Under the pieces are notes generated by a model, which saw only the letters and a program-made list of their open reading frames with translations, was not told the DNA's origin and searched no databases. From Moringa oleifera (lineage: Eukaryota > Streptophyta > Magnoliopsida > Brassicales > Moringaceae): 64,000 nucleotides of DNA. The translations under genes were made by a program, and so were the position numbers. The stretch spans positions 1,433,501 through 1,497,500 of the forward strand of contig JAJFZO010000658.1 of NCBI GenBank assembly GCA_021397835.1. Reading direction: 5' to 3'. Shown piece after piece: positions 21,168 to 37,348 of the stretch. Position 1 is the first letter of the stretch, and every line of letters begins with the position of its first letter.

Positions 21168-22003
21168 TTCTGAATCAGGATCAGAAGGATCCAGTGATCT
21201 TAACACAATGAACATTAAAAGGAGGTCCAAAACTTCCAAGAAATTACACAACTTCATATACCTTGGGAACATATGCATGCATGGATCGATGATATGTTAA
21301 TATTGAACTTCTAATTATCACATGAAAGATCATGCCCAATCTATTGTGTCGGTTTAGTTTCTTTTAAAACTCTATATCTGACGGTAATGCAAGCTTGAGC
21401 CTAAGTGCTGCAGATTAAACCAGAGAATGATATCGATGTGATTGAATGAAGTTAGCTTCTTCTTTGACAAGTCTATGCCTAGCAGAATTAACTGGCGATA
21501 TTGCTCGTCTTGAATTTCTTAACAAATTTGTGAAAGTCAATGCCTTCTACAGATGAAAATCCTTGTGTTTCTTTGAGTATATAATGTGTTAGTAGCCTGC
21601 GTGACATTCTTTTTTCCTTATTAAATGGATTATAATGCAACAAGGCCTGCTAGTCTTCTTCACTTTTACTTTTCTTTTTTTGAAGTCAAAATGAATAATA
21701 AACTGGTTTGGATGGGAAGAAAATAGATTATGTGTACAAAGAGAAAGGAATGAACTGACTGATGTACAATATTCATAGAGAAAAAAAGATATTCCCAAGT
21801 GCCCATTTAGGCGGTGCACGAGACACAATTGAATGAGGCCATTATCCTCCAAAACTTTTAGGATTTTCTGGTGGCCTAGTTCTTATTTCTCTATAGAAGT
21901 ATGAAGTATGAGCAGCCCATTTAAATAATGCTAGTAACCTTTATTATTACTGTAAGTATGATTAGAAGTTCTTCTTCGTTTAAGCTGCCATGGAAACTTG
22001 TCA
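21168..22003. other. convergent spacer, SEC22-like and LAF1-like MYB
   Basis: The 3' ends of the SEC22-like gene (+) and the MYB gene (-) face each other here. Only AT-rich untranslated-type DNA is seen. Confidence 0.45.
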
Positions 22004-23715
22004 TCACATATACATTAGATCATTGTTCATGTTGAAATCACTGCGTATATCATCCCCCGCAATAGAATCAACGAGCCCACTTCCTAAGATGAGGTCCTCG
22101 AACTTGAACTGTGAACTAAACAGCAAGTCATTAACGGAGCCATTGGCTAGCCCATTATCAAACTCACCACCAAAAGTTCCTTCATTCAATGAATAACCAT
22201 GCATGAACGACTCCTGCAAATCTGAAACATGGTTAAGGCCGTCCCTGGAAGCTAATGGCTCCCTTGAATTCGGAAAGCTCCCCCCGTTAACATGATCCAG
22301 GGAAAGCCACTCGGCAAACAGGAGCTTCGGCAAGGAGCTTCTGTTACCCTCCTTAGGGAAGTCATGAAAGACCTGAGGAATCGATGGATCAGCCTCTGCT
22401 GGTGAATTTTCCATCTGCTGCAATGAATCGTAGCTTGGAATCTGGGGAGAAGGAGAAAGATCAATATTCTCGGAGCTTGAAGTTGTATACTGGGATTTAG
22501 TATGAGCTTCTGTTTCTTCAGCTTTGACCACTTTTTTCTTCAAGTAGGAATGCCAGTAGTTCTTTATCTCATTATCTGTTCTGCCTGGCAAATGCTGTGC
22601 AATCTGTGACCACCTGGTCATCAATAAGAATAGACGATTTGGTGTTGTTCATCAGTGGAGGCTATTAAAGAAGACTCCGTATTGGGTTAGGTATAATTAA
22701 CTTCAAACTTCAAAGGGTATTAATAATATATATTCCTTCTTGCTTACTTGTTGCCTAACATGCCATGGAGGTTGAGGATTGTTTCCTCCTCTTGTAGGCT
22801 AAACATGCCTCGCTTTAGTCCTGGTCTCAAGTAATTAATCCATCTTAGCCTGCAACTCTTCCCATTTCTTTGCAAGCCTGCAGGTTAAGATCAGATTAGA
22901 TAGTGAGAGCTAGTAAACTATATATATATATATATATGAACCATTTGAGGGTATTGTAGTCATTATACGTAATCAAAAGTCATCTCTCTCACTTTTTTCT
23001 TTTCTTTCTTTTTTCCTCATCAAAAGGAGGAGAGATTCTTTTGCTCTTTATTAGATGTTATTTTCAGGAATTTTTTGTTGTTGACTCAAGCTGCAACTCA
23101 ACTACTTTCTCCACCCCACTAAAGAGAAAGATAGAAATGATAGTTTAGTGATGAGGCAGCCAAGATATAAAAATAGCACCAAAGTCTCTCATCAAACATC
23201 ATGAACAAGTAGGTTTTGCAGCTTAATTTTCCACAAAGTTGTTATAAATCTGACTTCACCGAATTTCTTTTTGAAACTTCGAAAAAGTTTTCATTTTTCA
23301 TAACCCTCGTCGCCGGCCGGCGGGATTGTCCAGTTATCCCCCTGAACCAGAGAGGAAACAAGAGGAAATGCAGAAAAGAAAGAGGACAGCTGGTTCATTG
23401 TTTGATCACCTGTCTGGCTGGCTAAGCCAGAAAAGAAAGAAAAATTCAAGCACATTTTAGCAGATAACATAGCAGCATCAGCCTACAAATGCAGCAGGAA
23501 GATGAAGCTATATACAGGCGTACTAGGTGCATGGGTGCGTGGTATGAGAGAATGAAAATTAAGAACTGACCAGCATTAAGCGGCACAGTGCTCCAGCAAC
23601 CATGACCATGCTTAAGGACATAGTTCCTCAGCCTCTGGTCTTCCTCAGGCGACCACAGGCCCTTCCTCTGCTTTGGCTTTGGCTTTGTCACCTTGTCCGA
23701 TGATTTGCTTCCCAT
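22004..23715 (-). CDS. LAF1: R2R3-MYB, LAF1/MYB18-MYB19-MYB45 clade
   Basis: Three exons on the minus strand, 23715-23571, 22877-22748 (130 bases) and 22613-22004, give 294 residues. R2 is [20 protein letters not shown], then [10 protein letters not shown], and exon 2 supplies [20 protein letters not shown] with [21 protein letters not shown]3 ends [20 protein letters not shown] with HSYLKKKV. The [19 protein letters not shown] signature and the [14 protein letters not shown] box in the tail match Arabidopsis LAF1 (MYB18) and its paralogs MYB19 and MYB45. LAF1 is a nuclear activator in phytochrome A far-red signalling and a target of the COP1 ubiquitin ligase. Whether this copy keeps that role is inference. 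Ser/Pro-rich tail; start fixed by a short basic leader ([19 protein letters not shown]). Intron 1 is about 690 bases and holds a TA run. A TATTTATT box sits about 135 bases upstream. Confidence 0.93.
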
Positions 23716-26700
23716 TTTGCTTCACAGCTTGGTTTTTTTCTTGCACCAAAACAATCTCACTAGTTAACTGTACACAAGTGATCAGAGAGAAAGAGAGGGG
23801 GAAAAGAGTCTCAGCAATGGAGTTGTAAAGTACAGGAGAGAGCAATAAATAGCCGACCATAAAAGATTTTGGAATAGTAAAGCAAAGATTAGTTGTAAGT
23901 CTACTGTTTAAAAAAGAAAACAAAATAATTAATGAGGCATGAAACTTGTCTTTCCAGAAGCAAGAATCTTTCTTTTTTATTTTCTCTTTTCAATTCAAAT
24001 TAACAAGTAGCTTCAGGCTTCAGCAATGTCAATGCTGCCCTTTGATTTCTAAATCAACCCATTTCCCTTAAACAAAATCTTGGTAATTATCTCATCCCAT
24101 GATAATGCAGGTGATCATTAACTATAGAAAATCAATGATTAATCAAATTATAAACATTGAAAATTAAACTTAGAGAGGAATTCCCCAGCAAAGAAAACAT
24201 GAAGGCTGAATTATACATCTTGGAGACTGTAATTAATTTTAATTATCTTTGTGCTTAATCTTTGTGTACGTGTCATTTTCCATATTACCTCATCTCGCAA
24301 GTTTAGATTATTTGCTTAATCAATGAGTTTAACGATTTTATTGCAAAGAAAGTGACAAGCTAAAAAAGCGATGTACAATTTTTTTGGGAACTAAACATAT
24401 GAGGAAATGATGACTAAGGCGTTGATGTAATAACCTCTAGCTCATACATACAATGTAATTAATTATAATTAATTAACCTGATTAACAAAAATCTTATTGT
24501 TTAACTAAAGTATCTTAGTACTAGAGCTTTTTCTTAATTCTGGGTTACTAGTTAAGTTCCTGGACTGTTCTAGTTTATCCATTCTCTGTTAGAATCTTAA
24601 TTAGAACTTGCAGTTTCATGGAAAGTTATCAACCAAAAGAGCAAAAGAAAAAGAAAAAGTTGCAAAGCTAGGCGTCGAAAGAATCATACAACAGGCAGTT
24701 CTTTTCATTTCTATTAATTAATCTTCTGTGATTAATAAAAATTAAGCCTGCTTCATTTCCCCTATAATTCAACTCTTTTGTTAATTAATGATCAACTTTT
24801 TTAAGTCACTGAGGCATAATAACCAAGTTGGCATGCAAAGTAGGTCTCTGGTGTGTGTTGGCATGCATGGATAAGAACACTTTTGTCATCTCTGGAGATC
24901 CATGAGTTTCCATCATTTTATAACAAAGAAGGAGAAACTAGTTGATTTCAAGAAAAGTTTAACGAGTTGTACGTTTCTCTAAGGAAAACTAAACCCTAAT
25001 TTTGGAATCAAAACTATTTCTATGGTGTAGTTTCATGAATCCCGTTCCATAAGTTAATGTCCCGAAACAAGGTATAGGGTTAAATCTGGCCTAATCTGAT
25101 AGCGAAATTGCAACAATTAACTCGTAATAGCCATGTTAATCTGATAATCCATTGCTCGGCTCGTAATTGAATGAAGAAAATCCTTGTGGGCAATGCAAAA
25201 TCAAATGCGTGCCATATGCTATATCACGTTGTTCAGAAAAATGATCTTCTTAGGACGAATGAATCGAATACTTGACAATATGAACAAATTAAATCCAATC
25301 ATTTTCAAGAATCAGACACTCTGGTTCAAATTAAAAATTCTATTAAAACAAAACAAGTCTTTGACAGATCGAATTTAGGGTTTTAAAATTAGCACGAACA
25401 TCATTATTCACATAAAATAAATAAATAGACGGATGTCACGCATGGCTTGACAAATAGAGATTTTAACAAGATATAATAATGTCCTTATGTCAAACCCGTG
25501 CTACGATTTGCTTGTAAAGAATTAAGAAAGCCATCCCGAACTAACTAACCCAAGATTATTTTAATTATATGCTTGTACCAATTTTTTCCCTATTTTCGAT
25601 TAGTTTTCTCTATCTCTCGGTAAAGTAATAGAGACACTATACTTTGGAAAAACTAATTTCTATTACACGTGATCGACGATTAGAAAAACGACTAACTTAT
25701 GAATGGTATTCTTACCAAACTTTACATCTGTACATTTTCGAGCTCATTTGCCACGCGCCTAAACCCTAATTTATATTCTCTTTCGTATAATAGTGAGATC
25801 AAGGCTGACATAGTATTTTGAGTTGTAAAGTATAGCATCGATCCGCAGGCTTTCTTTCCTATGAGAGGGATGCCGAAATTATTTTCTGTCGTATCGTTTC
25901 ACTTTAATTTCCACTTAAAACAGATACGTCAATTTTGATTAAGATATATATGCTTTGAACTTTAATTAGGAGATGTTACTGGTGAAATAACGGAATATCG
26001 ACTTATTTTCTAATACGATAATACGTATACTGTACGCGAAGATACAAATTATTAGGATAGATATACGAGGAAGATATATAACATATACGGCTTCTAGAAC
26101 TGTATATAATATATATAAGTATAGGCTTTATAGACTTAGAAGCGTATTGTCATTTCCGGAAAATGCAGAGACAACTCTTTATAAATTCTCGATGTCGTGT
26201 TTGTGAAGGCAAAAAGTGATAGGTAATTCTTGCTAATTATGCTTAGATACTTCCAAATACACGCACGCATAAGGTATAAAAGAAAGCATACTTAAAACAA
26301 ACGAAATCGGCAATATATGCAAAATGAATTTGATTTCTAGCCGGATGGAATGAAAAGATGAAAAAGAAAGAAGTGAATGGATCGATGTGGCCGTGAACTG
26401 TTTGAGTTAGGTTTGTAGATGTTGAATATGTCTAAGGCTTGACTTATAACACAGCCGGAAAGTTGAATTTAATTAAGAATTATATGCAATTAATTTTAGT
26501 ACCCATTAAAAAAAAGAAGAGAGAGAAAAATTGTCATTCTGGGAAAATTGATAACTAGGGTTTCAGTGCTCCTGAAGGCCAAGAAAATAGCCCTCTGCTG
26601 GTAAATAATTCTCACCGTGATTATAAGAAATTGATTAATTTCTCCTTGCCATTAATTTTTGCATAATGTATACATAATATAAAGTTTAGACATTAATGTT

Positions 26701-28602
26701 GATATTAAACATGCATGATGAGGGGAACAATATCTTCTTCGGAACCTCCAAGTTTGATATGTTCTTTGGCAAAAAGACGGTCCAAATGCCTCTTTATTCC
26801 TCTTCCAGCAAGGTACATGTATGTGTAATTAAGATATAGGCATCTCAATGATTTCTTTCAATTTCCTAATGGACATGTATTAGCAACAACAAACAACAAG
26901 TAGCACTAGTTTAATTAGGATCACCATTTTGATGCTTTAAAAAGGACTTAATGATTTATTGACGAAACTGATACATGGTCCACAATAAAACCTTATTAAA
27001 TTACAATTTGCCGCCTGCTCAATGGAATGTAGCTACCTGTTCGAAGCTAATTCGATCACATTTTACTTACCCAATCGAGTTGTATTAAACATTAAATTAT
27101 GCCAATGGTCACCTTAATCAACGATGACACATACACAGACAATAACAATCTGCAACATGCACTAAGTATATATACTTTATCGTAAGCATATAGTATATAG
27201 ATTTGTTATTACATATGCTATAGACAAGATAAAATGATCGATCCCATCTAGGGATCGGGTTTATATTTCTTCAAAATTGTCGGAAGAAAAAATGTGTAGA
27301 ACTATATCAGATTGTAAGTATAAACCCTAAATTTTAGATATTCTAGGATTGTGGGTACATATTGCTGAGATTAATTAATTGATGTCCCTCATTATCATAA
27401 TTAATAATCAACCACAAAATTCAAGTAGCTAGAGAGAAGCATCAAATGTCAACGGTCATCTTATATAAGCAACGATATTAATTATTATCAAATTAAGAAA
27501 AGATTATTTGAACACTTCTGCTAATGTCGTATAATAACTGGCATTAGTGTATCTCTTTTCGTATCTACAGGACATTAGTTAAGCTAACTACGTCTACTCC
27601 TACATTCTCATGTCCGATTCATGTCCAATATCCCATTGACCTTGACCCTCAAGCTAGCCTTTTGTCGGCAAGATATGGAGATGGTGATTGCGTGGAGACG
27701 ACCGACAAATCAATACTATGTCCCATATGAACAACCGGAATTAATTTAATTAAAACAGAAGGCACATAAGACACTCTTAGCGTTCTTAATTACGTTAAAA
27801 CCAAGCATAATCATCACTAACATTAATTTCGAGATCATATATGATTGAACCGTCTCATTCTCTCTTGTTCTGTTAGAATAAGTTATCTCATTTCCACGAG
27901 CTTGTAATGAGGAATCAGAGAGGAGATTGATTGGATCACGGAATCTTGCTTCCTAAAGTCATCGTTATTAATATGCTTTTATGTTACTTTCAGCCATATA
28001 TAAACGATCTTAATTATACGAATGATTAATGTTAATTTTTGTGAACGTTATTAGTATGTGGAAAGATAATTAATTAATATAAAGTTTTTTCATGTTCTAA
28101 CTACTACAATGATTAATCTTTTTGGGCACATATTAAATAATCCTATGTTTGTCATGCTCTAACTGCTTTTTTTTTTTTTTTTTACACTAAAATATGCTTT
28201 TGCTTAATTTAAGTGACGAGACAAAAGGATAAAACGGCTATTGGTAAATTATTATTTCAACCCGGAAAATTAGGGTAGTTTTATGTGATTTAAAATGCCG
28301 TTTAATATGGAAAGGAACCAATTGAGCATAAGCAAATTAAGATCATGAGAGAAATATATGTAGAAAATGTTAATTCCTCTGAGATTATGTTATTTTAACT
28401 TTGGATATGTGAATTGCTGCCCCTATCTCATTGACACGGCGCCGTTTGACTCTAGCCACGTGGCCAAACAGTACTGTTAAATGTGAGTAGAATTTGACTC
28501 GTTTTGGCGCCTTTTTGACTTCTACTGGAAAGATAAGAAAAATCAGTTTTGAAGGATTCACTGCCGTTCTGAATGTGAGTCGAACGTGAGAACCATTAAT
28601 GT
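23716..28602. other. 4.9-kb gene-free spacer
   Basis: This is the longest gene-free stretch outside the LINEs. It is AT-rich with short frames only (longest about 64 codons). AAACCCTAA-type telo-box words occur at about 24991, 25761 and 27324. I see no tRNA, transposon ends or protein remnants. It contains the promoters of the LAF1-like MYB (left end) and of the PPR gene (right end). Confidence 0.5.
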
Positions 28603-30267
28603 ATGGCTTGTGCCTTGGAACAGAGAATTTCAAATTTATTGCCGCAGTGCACATTCCAGCAGCTGAACCAAATCCATGGCTTCCTTATCACAACCTCCCT
28701 GTCCCAGAAGCTACAAATCTTCTCAAAATTTCTACGACGATGCACCGAATTCGGGTCCATGGATCATCCGAACCTTATTTTCTCGCATATAGGTCATGTT
28801 TTCGGCTTGGAGATCGTGCTTTGGAATGTGATGATTAGAGGGTATTCCTACAACGGTCCATCTGAGAAATGTTTGTGTATGTTTGACGAAATGCTTCAAA
28901 GAGGACTAAGAGCTGATAACTACACGTACCCATACGTTTTGAGTTCCTGTTGTAAGATGGGGTTTTATAGAAAGGGACTAAACGTTCATTGCCAAATTGT
29001 AAAGTCGGGGTTTTTGTCAAGTTTTGCTGTTGCTTATTCGCTTTTTGATGCGTATGTAAAGTTGCACGCTCGTTTTGATATAGGGTCTGGGAGCAAAGGC
29101 AAGTTGAGTGATGTTCGCAAGATTTTTGATGACATGTCTGTAAAACCCGTTGAAGTGTGGAACCGAATGATATCTGAGTATGTGAGTATTGGTGATGTCA
29201 TGTCTGCAAGAGAGCTGTTTGATAATATGCCAGAGAGAGATGTTATTTCTTGGAATTCTGTAATTTCGGGGTATGCCAAAGTTAATGAAGTAGTGAATGC
29301 TAGGGATTTGTTTGAGAGGATGCCAGAAAAGAATGTTGTTTCATGGACAACGATGATTGGAGCTTATGCTGATGCAGGAGACCTTGAAACATCCAGAAAG
29401 TTTTTTGAGAAAATGCCTAACAGGAACACTGTTTCTTGGAATGCTATGATTTCGAGTTATACTCACCATAACAAATTTGAAGAAGCATTGGATCTCTTCA
29501 TGAAGATGCAATCAGAGCGCATAGTTTCAGACGGATACACATTTGTTTCTGTTTTATCAGCATGTTCCCATCTGGGTGCTCTGGACATTGGGAAATGGAT
29601 TCACTACTTGATACAAGATTTCTCTCGGTTAGGGGTGATAGTAAGGACTTCCCTCATCGACATGTACGCTAACTGTGGAGATATTGATAGAGCTTTTGCC
29701 TTATTCTTCAAAATCGGAATGAAAGACGTCTTTTGTTGGAATGTTATGATCAAATCACTAGCTGTCCATGGAAGGACACGAGATGCAGTCAACATCTTCT
29801 TTTTGATGCTAAAGAATGGATTGAACCCCAACGATTTCACATTTACGGCTGCTTTGTTTGCTTGTAGCCATGGAGGCATGGCGGAAGAAAGCCACAAGAT
29901 CTTCCACAGTATGGAGAGAGATTTTGGGGTTAGTCCAAAACTAGCGCACTTCGGCTGTTTAGTAGACTTGCTTAGCCGAAATGGTGAGCTTGAGGAAGCA
30001 CAACTTCTAGTAGAGAACATGCCCTTTGAACCTGATATTGCTATTTGGGGAGCTTTGCTGGGAGGGTGCAGAGTAAGAGGCGACTTAAATTTAGCAGAGA
30101 AGGTGATAAAGAGAGCTGCTGAGCTGCAAGTAAATGAGTCAGGACTTCATGTGCTATTTTCCAGTATCCATGCTTCAGTAGGCCAATGGCCAGACGCATT
30201 GAGGGCAAGAGAGAAGATGGAGAACAAGAAAATTTGGAAGAAAGCAGGGTGGAGCAGCATTGTGTAA
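28603..30267 (+). CDS. PLS-class pentatricopeptide repeat protein (E type)
   Basis: A single intronless frame of 554 residues. PPR proteins of this class bind single-stranded RNA in mitochondria or plastids, usually for C-to-U editing or RNA maturation. Repeats are clear from about residue 60 on: VLWNVMIRGYSYNGPSEKCL, the run VISWNSVISGYAKVNEVVNA, VVSWTTMIGAYADAGDLETS and TVSWNAMISSYTHHNKFEEA, then L and S repeats to IAIWGALLGG. It ends inside the E motif (REKMENKKIWKKAGWSSIV) with no DYW deaminase domain, so editing would need a partner. A short N-terminal segment (MACALEQRISNLLPQCTFQQ) could carry a targeting signal. An atypical insertion lies around 150-165 (GSGSKGKLSDV). The RNA target cannot be read by eye. 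It is convergent with CFIM25, with stops 671 bases apart. Confidence 0.93.
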   Translation: MACALEQRISNLLPQCTFQQLNQIHGFLITTSLSQKLQIFSKFLRRCTEFGSMDHPNLIFSHIGHVFGLEIVLWNVMIRGYSYNGPSEKCLCMFDEMLQRGLRADNYTYPYVLSSCCKMGFYRKGLNVHCQIVKSGFLSSFAVAYSLFDAYVKLHARFDIGSGSKGKLSDVRKIFDDMSVKPVEVWNRMISEYVSIGDVMSARELFDNMPERDVISWNSVISGYAKVNEVVNARDLFERMPEKNVVSWTTMIGAYADAGDLETSRKFFEKMPNRNTVSWNAMISSYTHHNKFEEALDLFMKMQSERIVSDGYTFVSVLSACSHLGALDIGKWIHYLIQDFSRLGVIVRTSLIDMYANCGDIDRAFALFFKIGMKDVFCWNVMIKSLAVHGRTRDAVNIFFLMLKNGLNPNDFTFTAALFACSHGGMAEESHKIFHSMERDFGVSPKLAHFGCLVDLLSRNGELEEAQLLVENMPFEPDIAIWGALLGGCRVRGDLNLAEKVIKRAAELQVNESGLHVLFSSIHASVGQWPDALRAREKMENKKIWKKAGWSSIV

Positions 30268-30937
30268 AGTTCCTTCTAATTTATTTTCTTCTCTCAGGGA
30301 AAATTCAGGGCATGCAGGGAAGGGAATTTTGCTACATAGTGGAGAGAAGAGTCAGGAGGACAGAAACTGCAGAGACTCCCAGATTGAATCACTAGTACCA
30401 TTAAAGTTGTACAGTGTACCAAATAACCTTTATTTTTATGGCAAATTGCTATCTTATTGAATTAGCAATTTATAACAACTTTTTCCCTCTCTATTTCCTC
30501 CATTGCTGTGCTTGCTATAATATAATTTAAGTATGCATCAACAACTGAAAAGATTTAAGTCACAACCAGGAAATTTTGCGGAAGGAAAGAACACAAGCAT
30601 ACTTCAATAACCAATAGGTTTCGACAACCACTAGTACCATTTTCAGTAAAAACATCTAAGTAATAAGATCAAACAGCTCCAAGTACTTATATCAACAGAG
30701 ACTGTGAACCGGAGAACCTGAACTAGTACAAAAACCGCTCTGATATAAACTCTATATAGTCTTAGTGTTTGCTACAAATCATTTCAGCCATCTGGAGAAC
30801 TTAGCCAGACAACCAACTTCAGAAAATTTGCTGAGCAGCACCCTTATCCAGGTATTTGAAACATGTGGATAGAAGGGTGTAGCTCTTGCACTCAAAGAGA
30901 ACCATCCATGAGTACACCCTTGAAATCCACACACAAG

Positions 30938-34049
<3,112 letters not shown>

Positions 34050-34318
34050 CTATAAATTGATGCAAGCTCCCTATTGAATACCAATGGAAAATTCTATCTT
34101 GCTCTCTAAATCTGTTTCTCCAGAATCTCCAGCTGGAAAAGCGAGCATGGGAGGGAAGCAAGTGAGAGATTTAAACCGAGGCTACCGGCGCGCTGGCGCA
34201 TACCCATGCCTTTTACACTGCATATTTTTGTGACGCCTCTACACAGCCACCACCTGTGCTCACAGTGTCCGCGCAGCCTCACCGGTCGTTTGATTCCTGT
34301 TAGAAAGCGTCGGGCAAT

Positions 34319-34415
34319 CTTGGGCTGAGGTCAAGGTTTGGTCTATTTGGGCCTCAAAACACTATGAAGGCCCCTCTTTTGACCTAACGGCAACACAGGC
34401 CCAACAAATATGGAT
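34319..34415. promoter_or_regulatory. cluster of TGGGCY (site II-like) elements upstream of CFIM25
   Basis: Within about 100 bases, 300-390 bases upstream of the CFIM25 start, TGGGCT/TGGGCC or GGCCC(A) words occur at about 34321, 34349, 34371 and 34396. Such site II-type motifs are typical of constitutively expressed plant housekeeping genes. This is motif reading only. Confidence 0.4.
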
Positions 34416-36142
34416 TCCTAACGACATGGTTGATCGACCTCTACTCGCCCTCGAATTTTCGGCCTGGTTCTGGTTACAGTTGGGGTAGCATTCAATCCAA
34501 ACAAACTTATTTAGCGGAAGATAATTTCGGGATAAATATTTTAAAAAATTAAAAAATTAATGTTTTTCTTTAATTGACTGAATTTTATGTATGAATTTTT
34601 AATTTAATTTAAATAAAAATGTGATGAAAATATTCAAAAAAAGATATGATTCAAATAAATTTTATATTTTATTTGAATTCATCCAAGTTTTAAATTTTTT
34701 TGCAACGTAAAATAAAAAATATATCAACCTTCCAAAATTTTATTTTCTAATGTTTTTATAATTTTAAGTTTAATTATCAGCTTGCACCTTTTCTCATAGT
34801 TTGAAATATAAATAAATTTTTAATTATAATTATGATTAATATTAATTTTGTGCTTACAAGCATGTAACTTTTATTTATAAAATTACTCCAACATCATTTT
34901 AAATATTATTTAAAAATAAAAATATTTTCAACATGAAATTTAATAAAAAAATATAAATATAAATATTTAAAAAATAAAAATTTATTTGTTATGATAAAAT
35001 GTAAAGAAATATCGAAGTAATTACATAAATAAAAATTTTATATATATATGTCATATGCGTGTAAAATCGTTAATTTAATATAATAAAATTATATAAAAAC
35101 ATATAAGATAATATAACGTAATTTTTAAGTATATGTTATTTTTAATTTAAAATTATAAAAAATATAAATTTTAAACAATTTTTTTTAAATTTAAAAAAAT
35201 AAATTCAACCTAGTGAAATACAATATTCTTAATTGTGATGAAAGCTATACATCCTATGTTAAATAAAAAAGTTGGTATAGTTTAGAATTTTCTTTTATAT
35301 TTATTCTAAGTTTTTAAACTTAATTATTTTAATAAATATCAGTTAGAGATTCATGAGAATTTTTTATTTTTTATTTTTTATTTAAATCAAATTCAGTTAG
35401 ATAAACAAAATTGGATTGACAGTTAACAAGAGGATAGTAAATAACAGATCAGACATGAAGTCCAATGACAGACTGATGCCAGTTAGACAGTTAACCAGAG
35501 ATAGTAAAGAATAGGTTGGATTTGAATCCAGAATCCTGGATAGGTTGGTTTTGATTTATTTTTATTTTTATTTTTTTTAAATTCCTTTTCTCATAAATAT
35601 TATTTACTATCAAGCATGAGGCTTTATCCTTCCACGTCGGTTGAGGAAGAGGGACACGTTACGGCAAAGGCCATCGTGTACCGTAACCACAAACCCCAAA
35701 GATATTTCTAAGCTCGGATTCATTTGCTTCCGTTTCTGGGAGAGCAGAACAATCACATAACACGATTACATCACTCTGCCAGCAGATTCAGAGAAAGACA
35801 GGACCTTTAAAAGCAAACGAAACTCCTTTGTCGTCTTACTTTAATTTCTTCTGTAGGAAGAAACACCAAAAAAAGCAACCCAAAAAAAAAAAAGACAAAA
35901 TAGGGAACTTCAACATTTAACCCTTATTTTCAGAAACTGTGTAATGAAGGACAACAAGGTTTATCAGATGAAAGTAACTGCACTGATAAAGCAGGCAGGC
36001 CCTGCCCGTTAATTTGTCGGAAAATCCACTGGAAGATAAAGTGATAATAATGCTAGGGTTTCTGTCACCTTTCTCCTCCTTTTGCTAGAAAATTTTTCGA
36101 TATAGTGTAGATAAATGGGAAACAATGCTATTTATCAACGGA
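34416..36142. other. AT-rich spacer between CFIM25 and RUP genes
   Basis: From 34500 to 35600 the DNA is very AT-rich with long A/T runs. No gene was found. The last 200 bases probably hold the RUP 3' untranslated region. Confidence 0.55.
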
Positions 36143-37348
36143 TTACTTTGGAGTGACTGAGTAAGATGGTTTCCTTTTGCCGCTGATAACCTGTAAAACC
36201 CCATCGGATCCTCCGGCCACAAGGGTGCACTGTTCATCGCCAACTTGCCTCCAGCAAACACTGCTCACGAACCCTGTGTCGGACCCACCCCGGGCAAGTG
36301 GGTTGAGTCCATGCACCCATATCGGCTGACCCCAGCGCCTGTCGTACACAAACAGTTGATTGTTTTCCGATCCACATCCAAGTAAGCCGCCGTGTCTCCA
36401 CGCGGATAGTCCGACGAAGTTTCGACTGTTCACGTGTCCTTTATAAGTGCGGACCAAACTCGAGTCCATCAGGTTCCACAGTTTTAGACACCCATCAGTG
36501 CCGGCAGTTACAATTGTGTGACAGTCGAGGAATCGAACATAGCTCACGGTTTTTCCATGCCCATCAAGCACCATAACTGGGTCGACCATTTTCCTAATAT
36601 CGTACCCGTAGGCCCTCCGGTCGGCACATCCGACAGCTACCAATGGTCCGCTTGACGGATCGAACTCCACGCAACATACAGAGCTGCGTGCCACGCTAGG
36701 CTGTACCATAGCCACACATCTCCCACCATCGTCGATACGCGGGTCCCATATTTGCATGGTGCCGTCATCTGACCCGGATGCGCCCACCACCGGATCCCAA
36801 TGCGAATAGTCCACGCTCCAAACCACCCGCCCGCCGTGTTCATCACGTTCGAAGATCGGTGTCTTTCTTTCTAGATCATGCTCCATCACCACTCCATCAT
36901 AGTCGCCGGAGCTCAAGACCCGCCCGCCCGAGCCGGGTTTCCATCGCAGGCTACTAAGCTTGGCTGGCGTAATGACACAATTCTGGCACGCATTAACATG
37001 GTCTAAGAAAGCAGTATTATGCTCACCTTGTGTACTTCCATCTCCATGTGGCAACAAAGAAGTTAAACTGTAAACTCTGATTTTTCTCGCAATCCCACCT
37101 GTCGCTACCATGCTATGAGTCGGGTCGAATTCTACGGCTCCTAGGGCATCGGAGCCTGCTACAGTAGCACTGGAGGAGACAACGGTAGAGAGCTTGAAAT
37201 CCCATTCGCATCTTGCTTTCTCTTCTTCTTCCTCTTTACCCTTAAATAACTCTTGATCTTTCTCTATGTTTCTTTTTCCTCGCTTGTTTCTTTCTTGGTC
37301 TTCCTGTTCCTGGCTTGAAGGTTGGATTCTTCTTGAGAGGTTTTGCAT
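36143..37348 (-). CDS. RUP2: RUP1/RUP2-type WD40 repressor of UV-B photomorphogenesis
   Basis: An intronless minus-strand frame. From the preferred ATG at 37348 it encodes 401 residues; an in-frame ATG at 37459 would give 438. RUP1 and RUP2 bind the UV-B receptor UVR8, push it back to the inactive dimer and repress UV-B signalling. Seven WD40 blades fill most of the protein. Diagnostic pieces include CEWDFKLSTVVSS, ALGAVEFDPTHSMVATGGIA, RKIRVYSL, RWKPGSGGRVLSSGDYDGVV, ERDEHGGRVVWSVDY, YDIRKMVDPVMVLDGHGKTV, VSSVCWRQV and CTLVAGGSDGVLQV. A WDPR box in the blade GSDDGTMQIWDPR fits a DDB1-binding DWD motif. The N-terminal 55 residues are Lys/Glu-rich low complexity and longer than I recall for Arabidopsis. 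RUP1 versus RUP2 cannot be told, since the two arose within the Arabidopsis lineage. Confidence 0.94.
   Translation of the reverse strand: MQNLSRRIQPSSQEQEDQERNKRGKRNIEKDQELFKGKEEEEEKARCEWDFKLSTVVSSSATVAGSDALGAVEFDPTHSMVATGGIARKIRVYSLTSLLPHGDGSTQGEHNTAFLDHVNACQNCVITPAKLSSLRWKPGSGGRVLSSGDYDGVVMEHDLERKTPIFERDEHGGRVVWSVDYSHWDPVVGASGSDDGTMQIWDPRIDDGGRCVAMVQPSVARSSVCCVEFDPSSGPLVAVGCADRRAYGYDIRKMVDPVMVLDGHGKTVSYVRFLDCHTIVTAGTDGCLKLWNLMDSSLVRTYKGHVNSRNFVGLSAWRHGGLLGCGSENNQLFVYDRRWGQPIWVHGLNPLARGGSDTGFVSSVCWRQVGDEQCTLVAGGSDGVLQVISGKRKPSYSVTPK

Noticed and set aside
28140..28185. T-run before the PPR gene as a sign of retroposition of the intronless gene.
   Set aside because: PPR genes are normally intronless in plants, and the run is over 400 bases from the start without target duplications.
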